Part shown: positions 35,311-45,780 of the stretch, piece after piece
How positions within the stretch are numbered: position 1 is the first letter of the stretch
Layout of the letters: each line of letters starts with the position of its first letter
Assembly (NCBI GenBank): GCA_016788045.1
Contig: JAEUTG010000036.1
Location: 1-64,000 of the forward strand
From: Bacteroidales bacterium
GTDB lineage: Bacteria > Bacteroidota > Bacteroidia > Bacteroidales > Lentimicrobiaceae
Direction of reading: 5' to 3'
Length of the DNA: 64,000 bases
Notes under the pieces: model-generated
The model's database searches: none
What the model was told of the DNA's origin: nothing
What the model saw: only the letters and a program-made list of their open reading frames with translations
Program-made: the position numbers and the translations under genes

Positions 35311-38300
35311 ATGAGAAAATTAAATCTACTGCTGGTAATTATGCTGCTGACAGCCATGCAGGTACTGGCACAACGTACCATCACAGGTACTGTAACCAGT
35401 AAGGATGACGGGAAAGGCATTCCGGGTGTTACCATTACCGTGAAGGGAACAACCCAGGGAACCATCACGGAGCCTGATGGTAAATACAGGCTTCAGGTAC
35501 AGAAGGATGCTGCGGTTCTGGTGTTTTCATACATTGGTATGAAGAAACAGGAAGTAAGCCTCACGGGGTCGGATGTGGTGAATGTAGTGATGGAGAATGA
35601 GGCCATTGATGTGGAAGGTGTGGTCGTTGTCGGATACGGAACATTAAGAAAGAGTGATGTTACCGGCAGTGTGGCTAAAATCAACGTAGAAGAGCTGAAG
35701 AAAGTAACCTCCATTGATGCAGCCCAGGCTCTGCAGGGGCGTGTTGCCGGTGTCAACGTCATCTCCAATTCGGGTAACCCCGGATCGGGTGTAAAGATCA
35801 GGGTACGCGGTATCGGAACTATTAACAACTCTGATCCTTTGTTTGTGGTAGATGGTTTCCCGATGGGAGACATGAGCCACATTGCACCCAACGATATAGA
35901 AAGCCTTGAGGTGCTGAAAGACGCTTCTGCAACGGCCATTTACGGCTCAAGGGGTGCCAATGGTGTTATCCTTGTAAAAACCCGCTCAGGCTCCAAAGGC
36001 AGCCGGTTTGAAGTACAGGCGAACGTTCAGACAGGAATCTCAGAGGTTGCCAGAAAACTGGAGCTTGCCGATGCCACTGAATTTGCCAATGCCCGGAAAG
36101 CTATCGGAGCCACAGACGACATTATTAATTATGTATTGGCACAGGAGGAAGCAGGAAACTACCTGAAAGGAACCGATTGGCAGAAGGAGATTTACCGTCA
36201 GGGAGTCAACAACCGCTATAATGTCAGCGTACTCGGAAATACCGAAGCCTATTCCTATGATCATGGATTCACTTACTCAACGGAAAAAGGAACCGTTAAG
36301 GGAACCTACCTTGATAAGCTGATGTTCCATTCAAACAACAACCTTACCCTCACCAAGAAGGTGAAAATGGGATTGAACTTTAATTTTGTCCATTACGAAA
36401 AGCCTGGCGACAGAACCGATTACTACAGCGGAACGATTACCGGGGCATTGCGTTCAGACCCGATCTCTGCTGCCTGGGATGACTATACCAACTTCTACGG
36501 TGAAGTTTATTATTCACAGGCAGCCACCAACCCCGCCTTGTCGATATACCTGGCCGGAAAAGAAAAATACAAAGGGAACAGGGCCATGGGCAATGTTTAT
36601 CTTCAGATTGACGACCTTTTCACCAATGGACTGTCATTCAGATCGCAACTGGGCACCCAGCTTGATTTTGACGATCAGAAAACATACAGCCCGAAATATT
36701 TCATCACCCCAACCCAGAAGAACGACCAGTCATCCCTTTATCAGAAAAGGCCTTACGGATTCAACTGGGTAAACACCAACTATTTCACCTACAATAAATC
36801 GGTGAGTAAGCTGAACATCAATGCTACCTTAGGAACCGAGCTGCAGGCCAGTCAGTGGTCTGACATCTGGGCCACCGGATACGATGTTCCTGAGGATGCA
36901 GACTTACAGTATCTCGGTGCCCATAAGGATGCCGTAAAATTCAGCCTTGGCGGAGGAGCCAGTGAAACCCGCCTCTCCTCTACCTTCCTTCGTGGAAACT
37001 TCTCCTGGGACAATAAATATGTTGTTACCGGAACCATCCGTGCTGACGGTAGTTCGAAATTCACCCCCGAAAAGCGCTGGGGTTATTTCCCTTCCGTGGC
37101 AGCCAGCTGGAATATGCATTACGAAAGTTTCATGGCCGGTTTATCGGATATCCTTCCATCGCTCAAGCTGCGCGCCGGCTGGGGTATTGTCGGAAACCAG
37201 GGCAGTGCCGGAAATTTCGACTATGTTTCGAGTGTCAACGGCGGTTATGTGTATGCCCTGAATGGTCTTCCTGTAGAAGGCGCTGTTCAGCTTCAGCTTG
37301 CCAACAGGGAGCTGACCTGGGAAGGTGCCGAACAGATCAATGTGGGTGTTGACTTCGGATTGCTCAGCAACCAGCTGACCGGTACTATTGACTATTTTGT
37401 CAGGAATACCAACGATATGATCCTTCAGCGTCCTATTCCGCTGTATGCAGGAAAAAAGAAACCTGCCGTAAATGCCGGCACCATGCAGAACAGGGGAATC
37501 GAAATTGCGCTGAATTACGCTGAACTGAAGAAGGATTTCAAATACGATGTTGGCTTCAACCTTACCTTTATCAAGAATGAAGTAACCAGCCTCGCCGGTG
37601 GTGATCCCATCCGCGGTGGATCTGCCGGAAGAATGGGAAGCTCAACCATGACCGAAGTAGGCCGTGAAATTGCCTATTTCTATGGATACGAAACCGACGG
37701 TATCTTCCAGACACAGGAGCAACTGGATGCACATTCCATCGACGGTGTGGCGATTCAGCCCAATGCCGGCCTTGGTGATGTGAAGTTTAAAGACCTGAAC
37801 GGTGACGGTAAAATCACTGAACTTGACATGACCTATCTTGGCAGTGCCAGCCCGAAAATGACCGGCGGATTCAACCTCAACATGTCGTACAAAGGATTTG
37901 ACATGGTGCTGTTCATCACCGGAACCTATGGAAATGAAATTGTTAACTCTATGTATCAGACATTGTACAGTTCAAAAATGTTTGAAACCAACATCAGCAA
38001 GGACCTCGCAGTGAACCACTGGACCCCGGAGAACCCGACTTCTGACGTTCCACGGCTCGATGCTGCCGATCTGAACAAGAATACCGAAAACTTCTCTGAT
38101 CGTTATGTAGAAGACGGATCTTACCTGAGACTCAAGAACCTGCAGTTTGGTTATTCATTACCCGCGAAAATCAACAGCAGAATTCACGTGAAAACGCTCA
38201 GGATATTCGCTTCGTTCGACAACCTGCTCACGCTGACGAAATATACAGGACTGGATCCGGAATTGTTCGGATTGTATGGAAATCCGTTCTATTATGGTGT

Positions 38301-38361
38301 GGACATGGTGAACTATCCGCAACCACGCATGTACTCGGTTGGTCTGAACATAACCCTCTGA
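35311..38361 (+). CDS. SusC-like TonB-dependent glycan importer
   Basis: A 1016-residue outer-membrane transporter. Signal peptide about 1-21 (ending MQVLAQ), carboxypeptidase-regulatory-like domain (about 22-95, GTVTSKDDGKGIPGVTITV), the typical SusC bridge VVVGYGT, a plug domain (about 105-225, with ALQGRVAGVNV and NDIESLEVLKDASATAIYGS), then a 22-strand barrel. With the SusD protein it would form the pair that pulls manno-oligosaccharides across the outer membrane with TonB energy. The long N-terminal extension of signalling receptors is absent, consistent with regulation by the HTCS. Confidence 0.96.
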   Translation: MRKLNLLLVIMLLTAMQVLAQRTITGTVTSKDDGKGIPGVTITVKGTTQGTITEPDGKYRLQVQKDAAVLVFSYIGMKKQEVSLTGSDVVNVVMENEAIDVEGVVVVGYGTLRKSDVTGSVAKINVEELKKVTSIDAAQALQGRVAGVNVISNSGNPGSGVKIRVRGIGTINNSDPLFVVDGFPMGDMSHIAPNDIESLEVLKDASATAIYGSRGANGVILVKTRSGSKGSRFEVQANVQTGISEVARKLELADATEFANARKAIGATDDIINYVLAQEEAGNYLKGTDWQKEIYRQGVNNRYNVSVLGNTEAYSYDHGFTYSTEKGTVKGTYLDKLMFHSNNNLTLTKKVKMGLNFNFVHYEKPGDRTDYYSGTITGALRSDPISAAWDDYTNFYGEVYYSQAATNPALSIYLAGKEKYKGNRAMGNVYLQIDDLFTNGLSFRSQLGTQLDFDDQKTYSPKYFITPTQKNDQSSLYQKRPYGFNWVNTNYFTYNKSVSKLNINATLGTELQASQWSDIWATGYDVPEDADLQYLGAHKDAVKFSLGGGASETRLSSTFLRGNFSWDNKYVVTGTIRADGSSKFTPEKRWGYFPSVAASWNMHYESFMAGLSDILPSLKLRAGWGIVGNQGSAGNFDYVSSVNGGYVYALNGLPVEGAVQLQLANRELTWEGAEQINVGVDFGLLSNQLTGTIDYFVRNTNDMILQRPIPLYAGKKKPAVNAGTMQNRGIEIALNYAELKKDFKYDVGFNLTFIKNEVTSLAGGDPIRGGSAGRMGSSTMTEVGREIAYFYGYETDGIFQTQEQLDAHSIDGVAIQPNAGLGDVKFKDLNGDGKITELDMTYLGSASPKMTGGFNLNMSYKGFDMVLFITGTYGNEIVNSMYQTLYSSKMFETNISKDLAVNHWTPENPTSDVPRLDAADLNKNTENFSDRYVEDGSYLRLKNLQFGYSLPAKINSRIHVKTLRIFASFDNLLTLTKYTGLDPELFGLYGNPFYYGVDMVNYPQPRMYSVGLNITL

Positions 38362-38456
38362 GAAAAAAGACCGGACACGGGCCCGGGGATAAATCCGCAG
38401 GGGTTTATGTTTCTGAGGCCGGTCAGATCAAGTATAAAACAATAAAACTGTAAACA

Positions 38457-40136
38457 ATGAAAAAAATAATCAACATAATCATCATCGCAGCCTTTACGGT
38501 ATTTCTTGCCGGCTGCGATAAATTCCTTGATGTAGATCCTCAGGGAGCGGAAAACAGCGGTAACTTTTTCAACTCAAAGGAAAACGGGATCCGTGCGATT
38601 GTCGGATTGTACGACATGCTGCAGCTTGACGAAGGTGCCGGTCCCGATGGTCAGTGGATGGGCCACCACCACGATTTCTTTATGGGCGACATCCGCTCCG
38701 ATGATGCTGAAAAAGGAAGCAACGACGGAGACTACGGCGAAATGTGGGAGATGGTAGAATACACCATGACACCGCAGGTGGGCTTCTCAACCAATTTCTG
38801 GATTCATGGCTACTGGGGAGTATCCCGTGCCAATTATGCACTCGACAACCTTCCTTCAGTTACCTGGGATCCTGCAGTGCGTGATCGTCTGATCGGTGAA
38901 GCCTCCTTTATCAGGGCTTATTTCTACTGGTATCTGGTACGCCTTTATGGTGGTGTTCCTCTGTTCACCACCTCGGTAAGCCCGTCAGAATTCGGGAATG
39001 CCAAACGCGCCAGCCTCAATGAGTGCTATGCTTTGATTGCCAGCGACCTGAAAAAGGCAATCGAAATGCTTCCTGAAAAAAGTGCCATATCTGCGGCAGA
39101 AACCGGCAGGGTATCCAAAGGCGCAGCCAGGGCTTTACTGGCCAGGATTTATATGTACCAGATCGGTACCGACATTCAGAATACCGTTACCTGGCAGGAG
39201 GTATATGACCTTACCAATGCTGTAATCTCTTCAGGAGAATACCGCCTGGTGTCCAACTATGCCAAGTTATGGGAAATTGAGAATGAAAACAGCGAAGAGT
39301 CAGTGTTTGAAATCCAGTTCGGCATCGGCGCCAGTGATCAGGCTCCGGCATCTATCGGAACCAACTGTTATAACTTCCAGGGCAACCGCAAAGACGATTC
39401 AGGCTGGGGTTTTAACAACCCGACACCCGATCTTTTCGAGGCCTACAATGTTGAAGAAACCAACGACCCCCGCCAGTCATGCATATTCTATGGTGAGAAA
39501 TACAACAACGGCATTCTGTACGGCGTAAAACGCAAATACGACCGGAATGAGCAGGGCTCAGACTGGCTGAACAGAAAAGCCGCCCTCCCCGAAAAACCTG
39601 CTCAGGCAAAAGCCTCTGACCGCAACATCATTATAATCCGTTATGCCGATGTTTTACTGATGCATGCTGAAGCTGCTTACCATACCGGTAACATCGGTGA
39701 GGCTCAGGATAAACTGAACATGGTACGTGAAAGGGCCCGCAACAGTACTTATTGTATGGGTTATGCCGAAGGTAAGATGGATTACAGCGCTGCTCCTGCT
39801 TCGGTGAACCTGCCCGATATCAATGTATCCGGCGAGCAACTGCTGGAGGCAATCTGGCATGAACGTCGCCTTGAACTTGCCATGGAGGCACTGCGCTTTT
39901 ACGATCTCGTGAGAACCGGCCGCTACTTCGACGTTATGGATATTGAGAAAAACCAGAAAAGGGCTCCGGGCGGAACCTACGGTCTGGGCGACAAAGCGTA
40001 CAAACAGTTCCCGGGACTTAAAAACAACGGTATAGCAAAATCAATTCTTGGTCCTGACGGGCACAGGGTTCCGCTGATGCCGATTCCTCAGACAGAAGTG
40101 CAGGCCTGGGGTCTTGAGCAGAATCCGGGTTATTGA
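38457..40136 (+). CDS. SusD-like glycan-binding lipoprotein
   Basis: A 559-residue surface lipoprotein. The leader ends in a lipobox (FLAGC, Cys near residue 19), followed by DKFLDVDPQG, the usual SusD N-terminus. A helical TPR-like core follows, and the C-terminal region holds the RagB/SusD motifs LLMHAEAAY, WHERRLELAMEALRFYDLVRTG and LMPIPQTEVQ. It caps the SusC barrel and binds the incoming oligosaccharide. The gap to susC is 95 bases and contains GC-rich sequence able to fold. Confidence 0.96.
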   Translation: MKKIINIIIIAAFTVFLAGCDKFLDVDPQGAENSGNFFNSKENGIRAIVGLYDMLQLDEGAGPDGQWMGHHHDFFMGDIRSDDAEKGSNDGDYGEMWEMVEYTMTPQVGFSTNFWIHGYWGVSRANYALDNLPSVTWDPAVRDRLIGEASFIRAYFYWYLVRLYGGVPLFTTSVSPSEFGNAKRASLNECYALIASDLKKAIEMLPEKSAISAAETGRVSKGAARALLARIYMYQIGTDIQNTVTWQEVYDLTNAVISSGEYRLVSNYAKLWEIENENSEESVFEIQFGIGASDQAPASIGTNCYNFQGNRKDDSGWGFNNPTPDLFEAYNVEETNDPRQSCIFYGEKYNNGILYGVKRKYDRNEQGSDWLNRKAALPEKPAQAKASDRNIIIIRYADVLLMHAEAAYHTGNIGEAQDKLNMVRERARNSTYCMGYAEGKMDYSAAPASVNLPDINVSGEQLLEAIWHERRLELAMEALRFYDLVRTGRYFDVMDIEKNQKRAPGGTYGLGDKAYKQFPGLKNNGIAKSILGPDGHRVPLMPIPQTEVQAWGLEQNPGY

Positions 40137-40197
40137 TACTCCAGTAGCAGCATTGCTCAACGATTATTAGAAAACAAAAACAAAAACATAACTGATC

Positions 40198-41883
40198 ATG
40201 AAAAACATCGTGTCAAAACTAATCCTGATTTCAACCATTATCATGGTTGTATCCGGATGCAAGAAAGAAGAGCCTTTCTCCAAGGACTATGACATCAATC
40301 TGCCTGCTGCCATCGTGACTTCTATTTCTGACGATAAACCCTTTGTGGGCGATACCATCACGCTCAGCGGCGAAAACCTGCTGACTGCCCAGACAGTTTC
40401 GATCGGCGCATACAACTTTACCATTGTGGATAAGAAAGACAATTCACTTACCCTGATTGTCCCCAGGGTGATTGATGCAGGATTTATCACTGTTGTAAAC
40501 GCCTACAAAAGGTCATTTACCACTGAAGTCAGCCTGCAGCCGCAGTTTTATCCGGCAGTAATCACTACATGGCCTTCTGAAATCCAGAGAGGTAAGGCTT
40601 TTATACTCAAAGGAGAGAACATCGACCTGATCAAAGAAGTTAAGGTGAATGGAAAACTATCATCCATTGTCGGATCAGCCACCCCTACCCAGGCCAGTTT
40701 TGCCACAGCAGGCATTGAACTGGGAGAAACAGCCGTGATTGATGTTACCCCGAAAGCCGGTGAGAAACAAACCTCACCCCTGCTGACCGTAATTGCACCG
40801 ATCGACACCTATACACCGCAGCAATCGCTGATGCTCTGGGATTTTGAAACTCCTCCGGCAACCACCGAAGGCTGGGGCGGAAGTCCGTTTACAGCTACCA
40901 ACGGACCTGGATTCTTCGGAAAAGAATACAAGGTATACTCCGCAGCCGGTAACGGATGGAACGGATGCTACATCAGGCTTACCAACGACAATGGCGGAAA
41001 CGGCTTCGACCTGTCGGCCTACAACAAACCTCACATTACTTTCCTTGTGAACACCTATGGAAAGAAAGGTTATGTAAATCCCGCGATCACAATTGGTGGT
41101 ACCGAGTCTGACAAACACTTCACCGGTCAGGGTGGACAATACAGCGATAACTATATGATTATGACCGAAGGCTGGGAATGGAGATCCTACGATCTGGAAG
41201 CCATGGGCTGGGCCGATATCATCGGCAAACTCGATAAAATTGACATGTGGTTCAGGGGCGGTAACGTCGGTGAAGGGGATGAATTCGAGATTGCGCTCGA
41301 CCAGGTAATGATTACCGACGGGCCATTAACCCCCACCCTCATCTGGGATGCCGAAGAACCTGCCGGCGGTGACCTGCCGATTACGTTCAACGGTGGTACC
41401 GGACTTACCGGATACAGCCAGGGACCCAAGTATGCTTCTTACCTTTACACAGTAGGCAGCGACACCTGGGCATGGCTCGGAAACATCATGGCCGTAGGCA
41501 ATCTGACCCTCGATCCAATGGCTTATTCCAATGGAATTTACATCAACTTCCTCGTAAATACAGGAGATTCTGAAGGTTATGCCGGCATTCAGGTAGAACA
41601 GAACGGGAACAAAGCAGCCAACCAGAAGCTTGACCCTGCTTACGGAGATAATTATAAGTTTAAACCTACCAACGGCGCCTGGGAATGGAGATCCATGAAG
41701 TTTGATATCGCCAGCTGGGATAACTGGGGCGGAACCATCGGCGATATTAATCTTGCCGAACCGTTCAACCTGAGCGTGTATGCCCGTGGTGGCAACATAG
41801 CCAGCGGTGTTAACGCACAGCTGCATATGGATTACTTCTGTTTCACCACAGTTCCGCTTGATCCGAACCTCAAGCCGGAATAA
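40198..41883 (+). CDS. IPT/TIG surface glycan-binding lipoprotein
   Basis: A 561-residue lipoprotein (lipobox VVSGC, Cys near residue 21, followed by KKEEP). Residues about 35-210 hold two IPT/TIG immunoglobulin-like domains (FVGDTITLSGENLL, then IQRGKAFILKGENIDLI). Residues about 215-560 contain two related beta-sandwich modules, LMLWDFETPPATTEGW and LIWDAEEPAGGDLP. Each ends with a WEWRSYDLEAM / WEWRSMKFDIA stretch and a RGGNV / RGGNI segment, so they look like an internal duplication. Its place directly after SusD is that of the surface glycan-binding protein in glycan loci. The ligand is presumed to be mannan. Confidence 0.82.
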   Translation: MKNIVSKLILISTIIMVVSGCKKEEPFSKDYDINLPAAIVTSISDDKPFVGDTITLSGENLLTAQTVSIGAYNFTIVDKKDNSLTLIVPRVIDAGFITVVNAYKRSFTTEVSLQPQFYPAVITTWPSEIQRGKAFILKGENIDLIKEVKVNGKLSSIVGSATPTQASFATAGIELGETAVIDVTPKAGEKQTSPLLTVIAPIDTYTPQQSLMLWDFETPPATTEGWGGSPFTATNGPGFFGKEYKVYSAAGNGWNGCYIRLTNDNGGNGFDLSAYNKPHITFLVNTYGKKGYVNPAITIGGTESDKHFTGQGGQYSDNYMIMTEGWEWRSYDLEAMGWADIIGKLDKIDMWFRGGNVGEGDEFEIALDQVMITDGPLTPTLIWDAEEPAGGDLPITFNGGTGLTGYSQGPKYASYLYTVGSDTWAWLGNIMAVGNLTLDPMAYSNGIYINFLVNTGDSEGYAGIQVEQNGNKAANQKLDPAYGDNYKFKPTNGAWEWRSMKFDIASWDNWGGTIGDINLAEPFNLSVYARGGNIASGVNAQLHMDYFCFTTVPLDPNLKPE

Positions 41884-42045
41884 AACTGAAACCATCAGAA
41901 TCGTCCGTAAAAATCAGTAAATTACAATCTGACAAACCATTGCCGGTATGAACCCCTCTGACAAAATGTATTTAATTCAGATTCAGTCTGTTGAAAATTC
42001 AATAGTCAGAGGCAACCTGCAGGGTGTACGGTCATTATAAAACCT

Positions 42046-42077
42046 GAAAGGGAGGCCTCCGTGCTTCCCTTTCTTTT
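42046..42077 (+). terminator. Terminator-like hairpin before the first GH26 gene
   Basis: GAAAGGGA (42046-42053) pairs with TCCCTTTC (42066-42073), followed by TTTT. It lies 14 bases before the GH26 ATG. A further 8-bp inverted repeat (CCTCTGAC 41955-41962, GTCAGAGG 42005-42012) lies upstream in the same gap. It may reduce read-through from the susCD transcript into the enzyme genes. Confidence 0.6.
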
Positions 42078-42091
42078 ATTCTCTGCCAGTT

Positions 42092-44167
42092 ATGAAACTC
42101 CGCAACCTTATACTCTTCCTGTTTTTCTCCGTTATACTGACGGGAGGCTCCGGTGCCTATTCCAATGTCATTGTGGTTGACGATTTTAACAACAACGTCG
42201 TAGGCCCTGAATGGCAGATCGAAGGGACCACCTTTGCCCTGTCAGCGCAGGATGAAGCACTCAGGGTTCTGTATGTAAGGAACGCTTCAAGCTGGGAATG
42301 GGATCAGTTTCATTATTCCTTTGCCAGTCAGCCGGTTTTGCGTCAGTACCAGATTGTAGTCAGGCTGAAATCAACCATTGCCACCGAATTGGCTGTGAAA
42401 CCTGTGAATGCCGACGGAAGCAGTGACTGGCTGACAGCAGACATTCCGCAATCGGCAGATTATCTGGACTTTACCTTCTCTGTACAATCAGCGAACGAGA
42501 AAAACCTTCAGGTAATTTATTTCTATTTTGATGCGGGTACAACCGCTCCCCGGAACGGTGAGATCTTCATTGACCAGATTACCATTCACACCACCTATAC
42601 CGGATTGCTTTCCCTGGCTGTTGAGAATGCCGGGATTTTGCTTGACCATGCGGTTGATGGAAATGCGGAAGGCAACTTCCCTGCTGCGGCCATCGATGCG
42701 TTCAGCGCTGCCCGATCAGCCGCTCAACTGACACTGGCGAACCAGCAATCCACTCAGGAAGAGATTGACCAGGCCCTGTTTCTGCTCAACGAAGCCAATG
42801 GGACCCTTGAATCTGCAAGAGTCCTCTCTCCGTTGCTGAACGGGTTGACCCTGGCCTGCACCCATGCCTCTTTTGAAACTCGCAACATGTATTATAACCT
42901 GAGGCAGATTGCCCGCTACAATACCCTTTTCGGGATGCAGGATGCCACGGGCTACGGGGTTGGCTGGTCGGGAAACAACTACCGCTCCGATGTGGAAGAT
43001 GTGTGCGGGGCCTTGCCTGCGGTTTGTTCCTGGTCGGTAAAAGACGTGGCGAAAGGAACCGGGTTTGATGATCTGAGGGAAAGGATATTGTACATTTATA
43101 ACAAAGGCGGTATCAATACCCTTGAATGGCACATCGACAATCCGTATGGAGGCGATTTTTACTGGGAAAACAATCCCTATCCCGATTCAAATGTTGTCAG
43201 ATCCATTCTCCCGGGCGGAGTTAACCACCTGAATTACCGGAATCAGCTCGACAACATTGCGTTGTTTATGCGCAACCTCAAAGGTAGCAGAGGGGAGTCG
43301 GTGCCGGTGATCTTCAGGCCCTGGCACGAGCACAACGGCGACTGGTTCTGGTGGGGGAACGCCCATTGTTCCATCGACGAATACAAAACGTTGTGGGCAT
43401 TTACCGTTAATTACCTCGTTCAGGATAAAAACGTTAACAACCTGCTATTTGCCTATTCTCCTGACCGGTTCTATACCAAAGTCAGTTACCTGCAAAAGTA
43501 TCCCGGTGACAATTACATCGACATTTTTGGTCACGACAACTACGGTGATGTATCCTCGCCATCAGGCATTACCTCCCTCCTTTCGCACCTGCGAAATCTG
43601 GTTGAGATGGCCGAAGAAAGAGGAAAGATCCCTGCTTTAACCGAAACGGGACTCGAAGGAATTACAAACCAGACATGGTTCACACAGTTTATGCTGAACC
43701 CACTAAAGCAGGATGCTGTAGCAAAACGTATTGCATACCAGGCAGTATGGAGAAACGCCAATTCGTCGCACCATTATGCACCCTATCCCGGACATGCCGT
43801 TGTGCCCGACTTCATGGTCTTTTACAATGATCCCTTCACCACCTTCATTACCGATCTGCCGGATATCTATCACCAGGCACTTACCATCTCTTCCCCGTTA
43901 TCCGTGAACGGGCCTGAGAATGCCCGGGAATCACGGATTACCCTGGCTTCTAACCCTGTAAATGATCAGTTGAATGTGATCAATCACGGCCCCAGGGCTC
44001 AGTATCAGATTCTGAGCATTCAGGGGAAGCTGATGTTGAGCGGAATGCTGAATGCGGAATCAGAGTCCTTCATCAGTGTACTCAATTGTCCCCGGGGAAC
44101 ATACCTGCTGAAAACCACTTCCGGTAAAGGCCCCGGGTCATTCATCAAATTTGTGATTCAGCACTGA
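42092..44167 (+). CDS. GH26 endo-beta-mannanase with T9SS tail
   Basis: A 691-residue secreted enzyme that should cut internal beta-1,4-mannosidic links. Signal peptide about 1-24, beta-sandwich CBM-like domain (about 25-165), FIVAR-like three-helix segment (about 175-245), then the GH26 barrel (about 250-590). Acid/base E413 lies in RPWHEHNGDWFWWG and nucleophile E518 in ALTETGLEG. Residues about 610-691 form a T9SS sorting domain (LASNPVNDQLNVI, YQILSIQGKLML, RGTYLLKT). It should therefore act on the cell surface or outside. It follows the binding-protein gene after a terminator-like hairpin. Confidence 0.94.
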   Translation: MKLRNLILFLFFSVILTGGSGAYSNVIVVDDFNNNVVGPEWQIEGTTFALSAQDEALRVLYVRNASSWEWDQFHYSFASQPVLRQYQIVVRLKSTIATELAVKPVNADGSSDWLTADIPQSADYLDFTFSVQSANEKNLQVIYFYFDAGTTAPRNGEIFIDQITIHTTYTGLLSLAVENAGILLDHAVDGNAEGNFPAAAIDAFSAARSAAQLTLANQQSTQEEIDQALFLLNEANGTLESARVLSPLLNGLTLACTHASFETRNMYYNLRQIARYNTLFGMQDATGYGVGWSGNNYRSDVEDVCGALPAVCSWSVKDVAKGTGFDDLRERILYIYNKGGINTLEWHIDNPYGGDFYWENNPYPDSNVVRSILPGGVNHLNYRNQLDNIALFMRNLKGSRGESVPVIFRPWHEHNGDWFWWGNAHCSIDEYKTLWAFTVNYLVQDKNVNNLLFAYSPDRFYTKVSYLQKYPGDNYIDIFGHDNYGDVSSPSGITSLLSHLRNLVEMAEERGKIPALTETGLEGITNQTWFTQFMLNPLKQDAVAKRIAYQAVWRNANSSHHYAPYPGHAVVPDFMVFYNDPFTTFITDLPDIYHQALTISSPLSVNGPENARESRITLASNPVNDQLNVINHGPRAQYQILSIQGKLMLSGMLNAESESFISVLNCPRGTYLLKTTSGKGPGSFIKFVIQH

Positions 44168-44261
44168 CAACCGCGGCTTTTGCCCTTTTTCACTCAACCA
44201 TTTCAATACGCATCCTCCAAGGCGATGGCGACAGCCATGCCCCGATTAAACCACAAAAACC

Positions 44262-45776
44262 ATGAAACTACCGAACATCAGTATCATCCTCAGCATAGCC
44301 CTGCTGTTGCAATTGCCGGGCATCGTTTCCAAATCAGCCGCACAAAACCCGGGTACCGGATTCAGGCATTTTATTACGCGCAAGGGCGACAAACTGATGG
44401 ATGGGGATCAGGAGTACCGCTTTTTCGGACTGGCAGCTCCCAACATTCAGCAGAACGAATCGCAGATCCGGGAAGACCGCAGCAACCGCTTCCCCGATGA
44501 CTATGAAATCAGGGACATCTACAGCGGGATACAGCGTACCGGTGGGCTTGCGACACGCACCTTTTCGCTTTCGGTGTATCATCCCGACGACAAAAACATG
44601 CCGGTGTACCTTCCCTCGCGCCGCTCTTACAACGAAGAAGCTTTTCAATGCCTCGACAGGGTGATCGCCCTGGCACATGAATACAACATCCGGCTGGTCA
44701 TACCTTTTATCGCCTCTCAGTCATTCGGTGGAATCAGAGGTGTGGATGAATTTGCCGCGCTCAGCGGAAAGCCCGCCGGATCTTTCTGGACCGACGAGGA
44801 GGTGAAAGCCGATTTCAGGCACTTTCTCGATTACATCCTGAACAGGAAAAACACGGTGAACGGACTGAAATACAAGGATGATCCGGCCATTCTGTGCTGG
44901 CAGCTGGGCAATGAATTCGGCAGTTATGCCGGAGACCGCGGGCTGAGCTATGATGTCTGGAATCCCATCATCCTTGGCTGGAGTCTCGAAATGGCATCGT
45001 ACATCAAATCCGTTGATAAAAATCACCTGCTGATGGAAGCCGGCGGTGCTGAGCGGAAAGCGTTTCTGGCAGATCCCAACATCGATATTATCAGCGATCA
45101 TCTTTACGAATACTGGAACCGCATGGGAGGGCGTCCGTGGCAGCTTGCCCCGATTGCCCGTGAATCGATGAAGGAATGCCGGGGCATCAAACCCCTGATG
45201 GTGGATGAATTCGGGCTTGGATCAACCGAAAATCTGAAGGAACTGATGAAAACCATCCGCGAAGAAGGAATCAGCGGTGGCCTGATCTGGAGCATCCGGA
45301 GTCACCGCCGCGATGGAGGCTGGTATTATCACAACGAAGGGGGCACCCCGGTCAACTCTTTCCACGTGCCGGGCTTTTCGGTTGGTTATGTTTACGACGA
45401 AACCCGCCTGCTCGATCTGTTACGCAGGGAGTCATTCCTGATCCGGGGCCTCAGTCCTGATGAGGTACAAAAGCCATCGCCGGCTCCTGTACTTTTCCTG
45501 CAGGGTGATGGATTTACCTGGAAGGGATCGGCCGGGGCTGAATACTATACCATTGAAAGAGCAGAAAACCCGGCGGGACCATGGAAAGTAGCCGCAACCG
45601 GGCTCGAAGATTCGGTGCTTGCCGATGTGGTAAAATACGAACATTCCCCCGCCGCTGCAGAACCGCAGATACTCTGGCACGACGAAAACAGGCAGGAAGG
45701 CCAAACCTGGTATTACCGCATCAAAGCAGTGAATCAGGCAGGCGAAACCGACTATTCACCCGTATGCTCAAAATAA
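44262..45776 (+). CDS. GH5-like beta-mannanase
   Basis: A 504-residue exported GH-A clan glycosidase, closest in pattern to GH5 subfamily 7 mannanases. Signal peptide about 1-27. The barrel contains the substrate-side segment FFGLAAPNIQQNES, acid/base E218 in CWQLGNEFGSYA and nucleophile E316 in LMVDEFGLGS. Residues about 420-504 form a fibronectin-III-like domain (YTIERAENPAGPW, WYYRIKAVNQAGETDYSP). No T9SS tail or lipobox is visible, so a periplasmic location is likely. Its position among mannan enzymes supports beta-mannan or manno-oligosaccharide as substrate. Confidence 0.82.
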   Translation: MKLPNISIILSIALLLQLPGIVSKSAAQNPGTGFRHFITRKGDKLMDGDQEYRFFGLAAPNIQQNESQIREDRSNRFPDDYEIRDIYSGIQRTGGLATRTFSLSVYHPDDKNMPVYLPSRRSYNEEAFQCLDRVIALAHEYNIRLVIPFIASQSFGGIRGVDEFAALSGKPAGSFWTDEEVKADFRHFLDYILNRKNTVNGLKYKDDPAILCWQLGNEFGSYAGDRGLSYDVWNPIILGWSLEMASYIKSVDKNHLLMEAGGAERKAFLADPNIDIISDHLYEYWNRMGGRPWQLAPIARESMKECRGIKPLMVDEFGLGSTENLKELMKTIREEGISGGLIWSIRSHRRDGGWYYHNEGGTPVNSFHVPGFSVGYVYDETRLLDLLRRESFLIRGLSPDEVQKPSPAPVLFLQGDGFTWKGSAGAEYYTIERAENPAGPWKVAATGLEDSVLADVVKYEHSPAAAEPQILWHDENRQEGQTWYYRIKAVNQAGETDYSPVCSK

Positions 45777-45780
45777 TACC

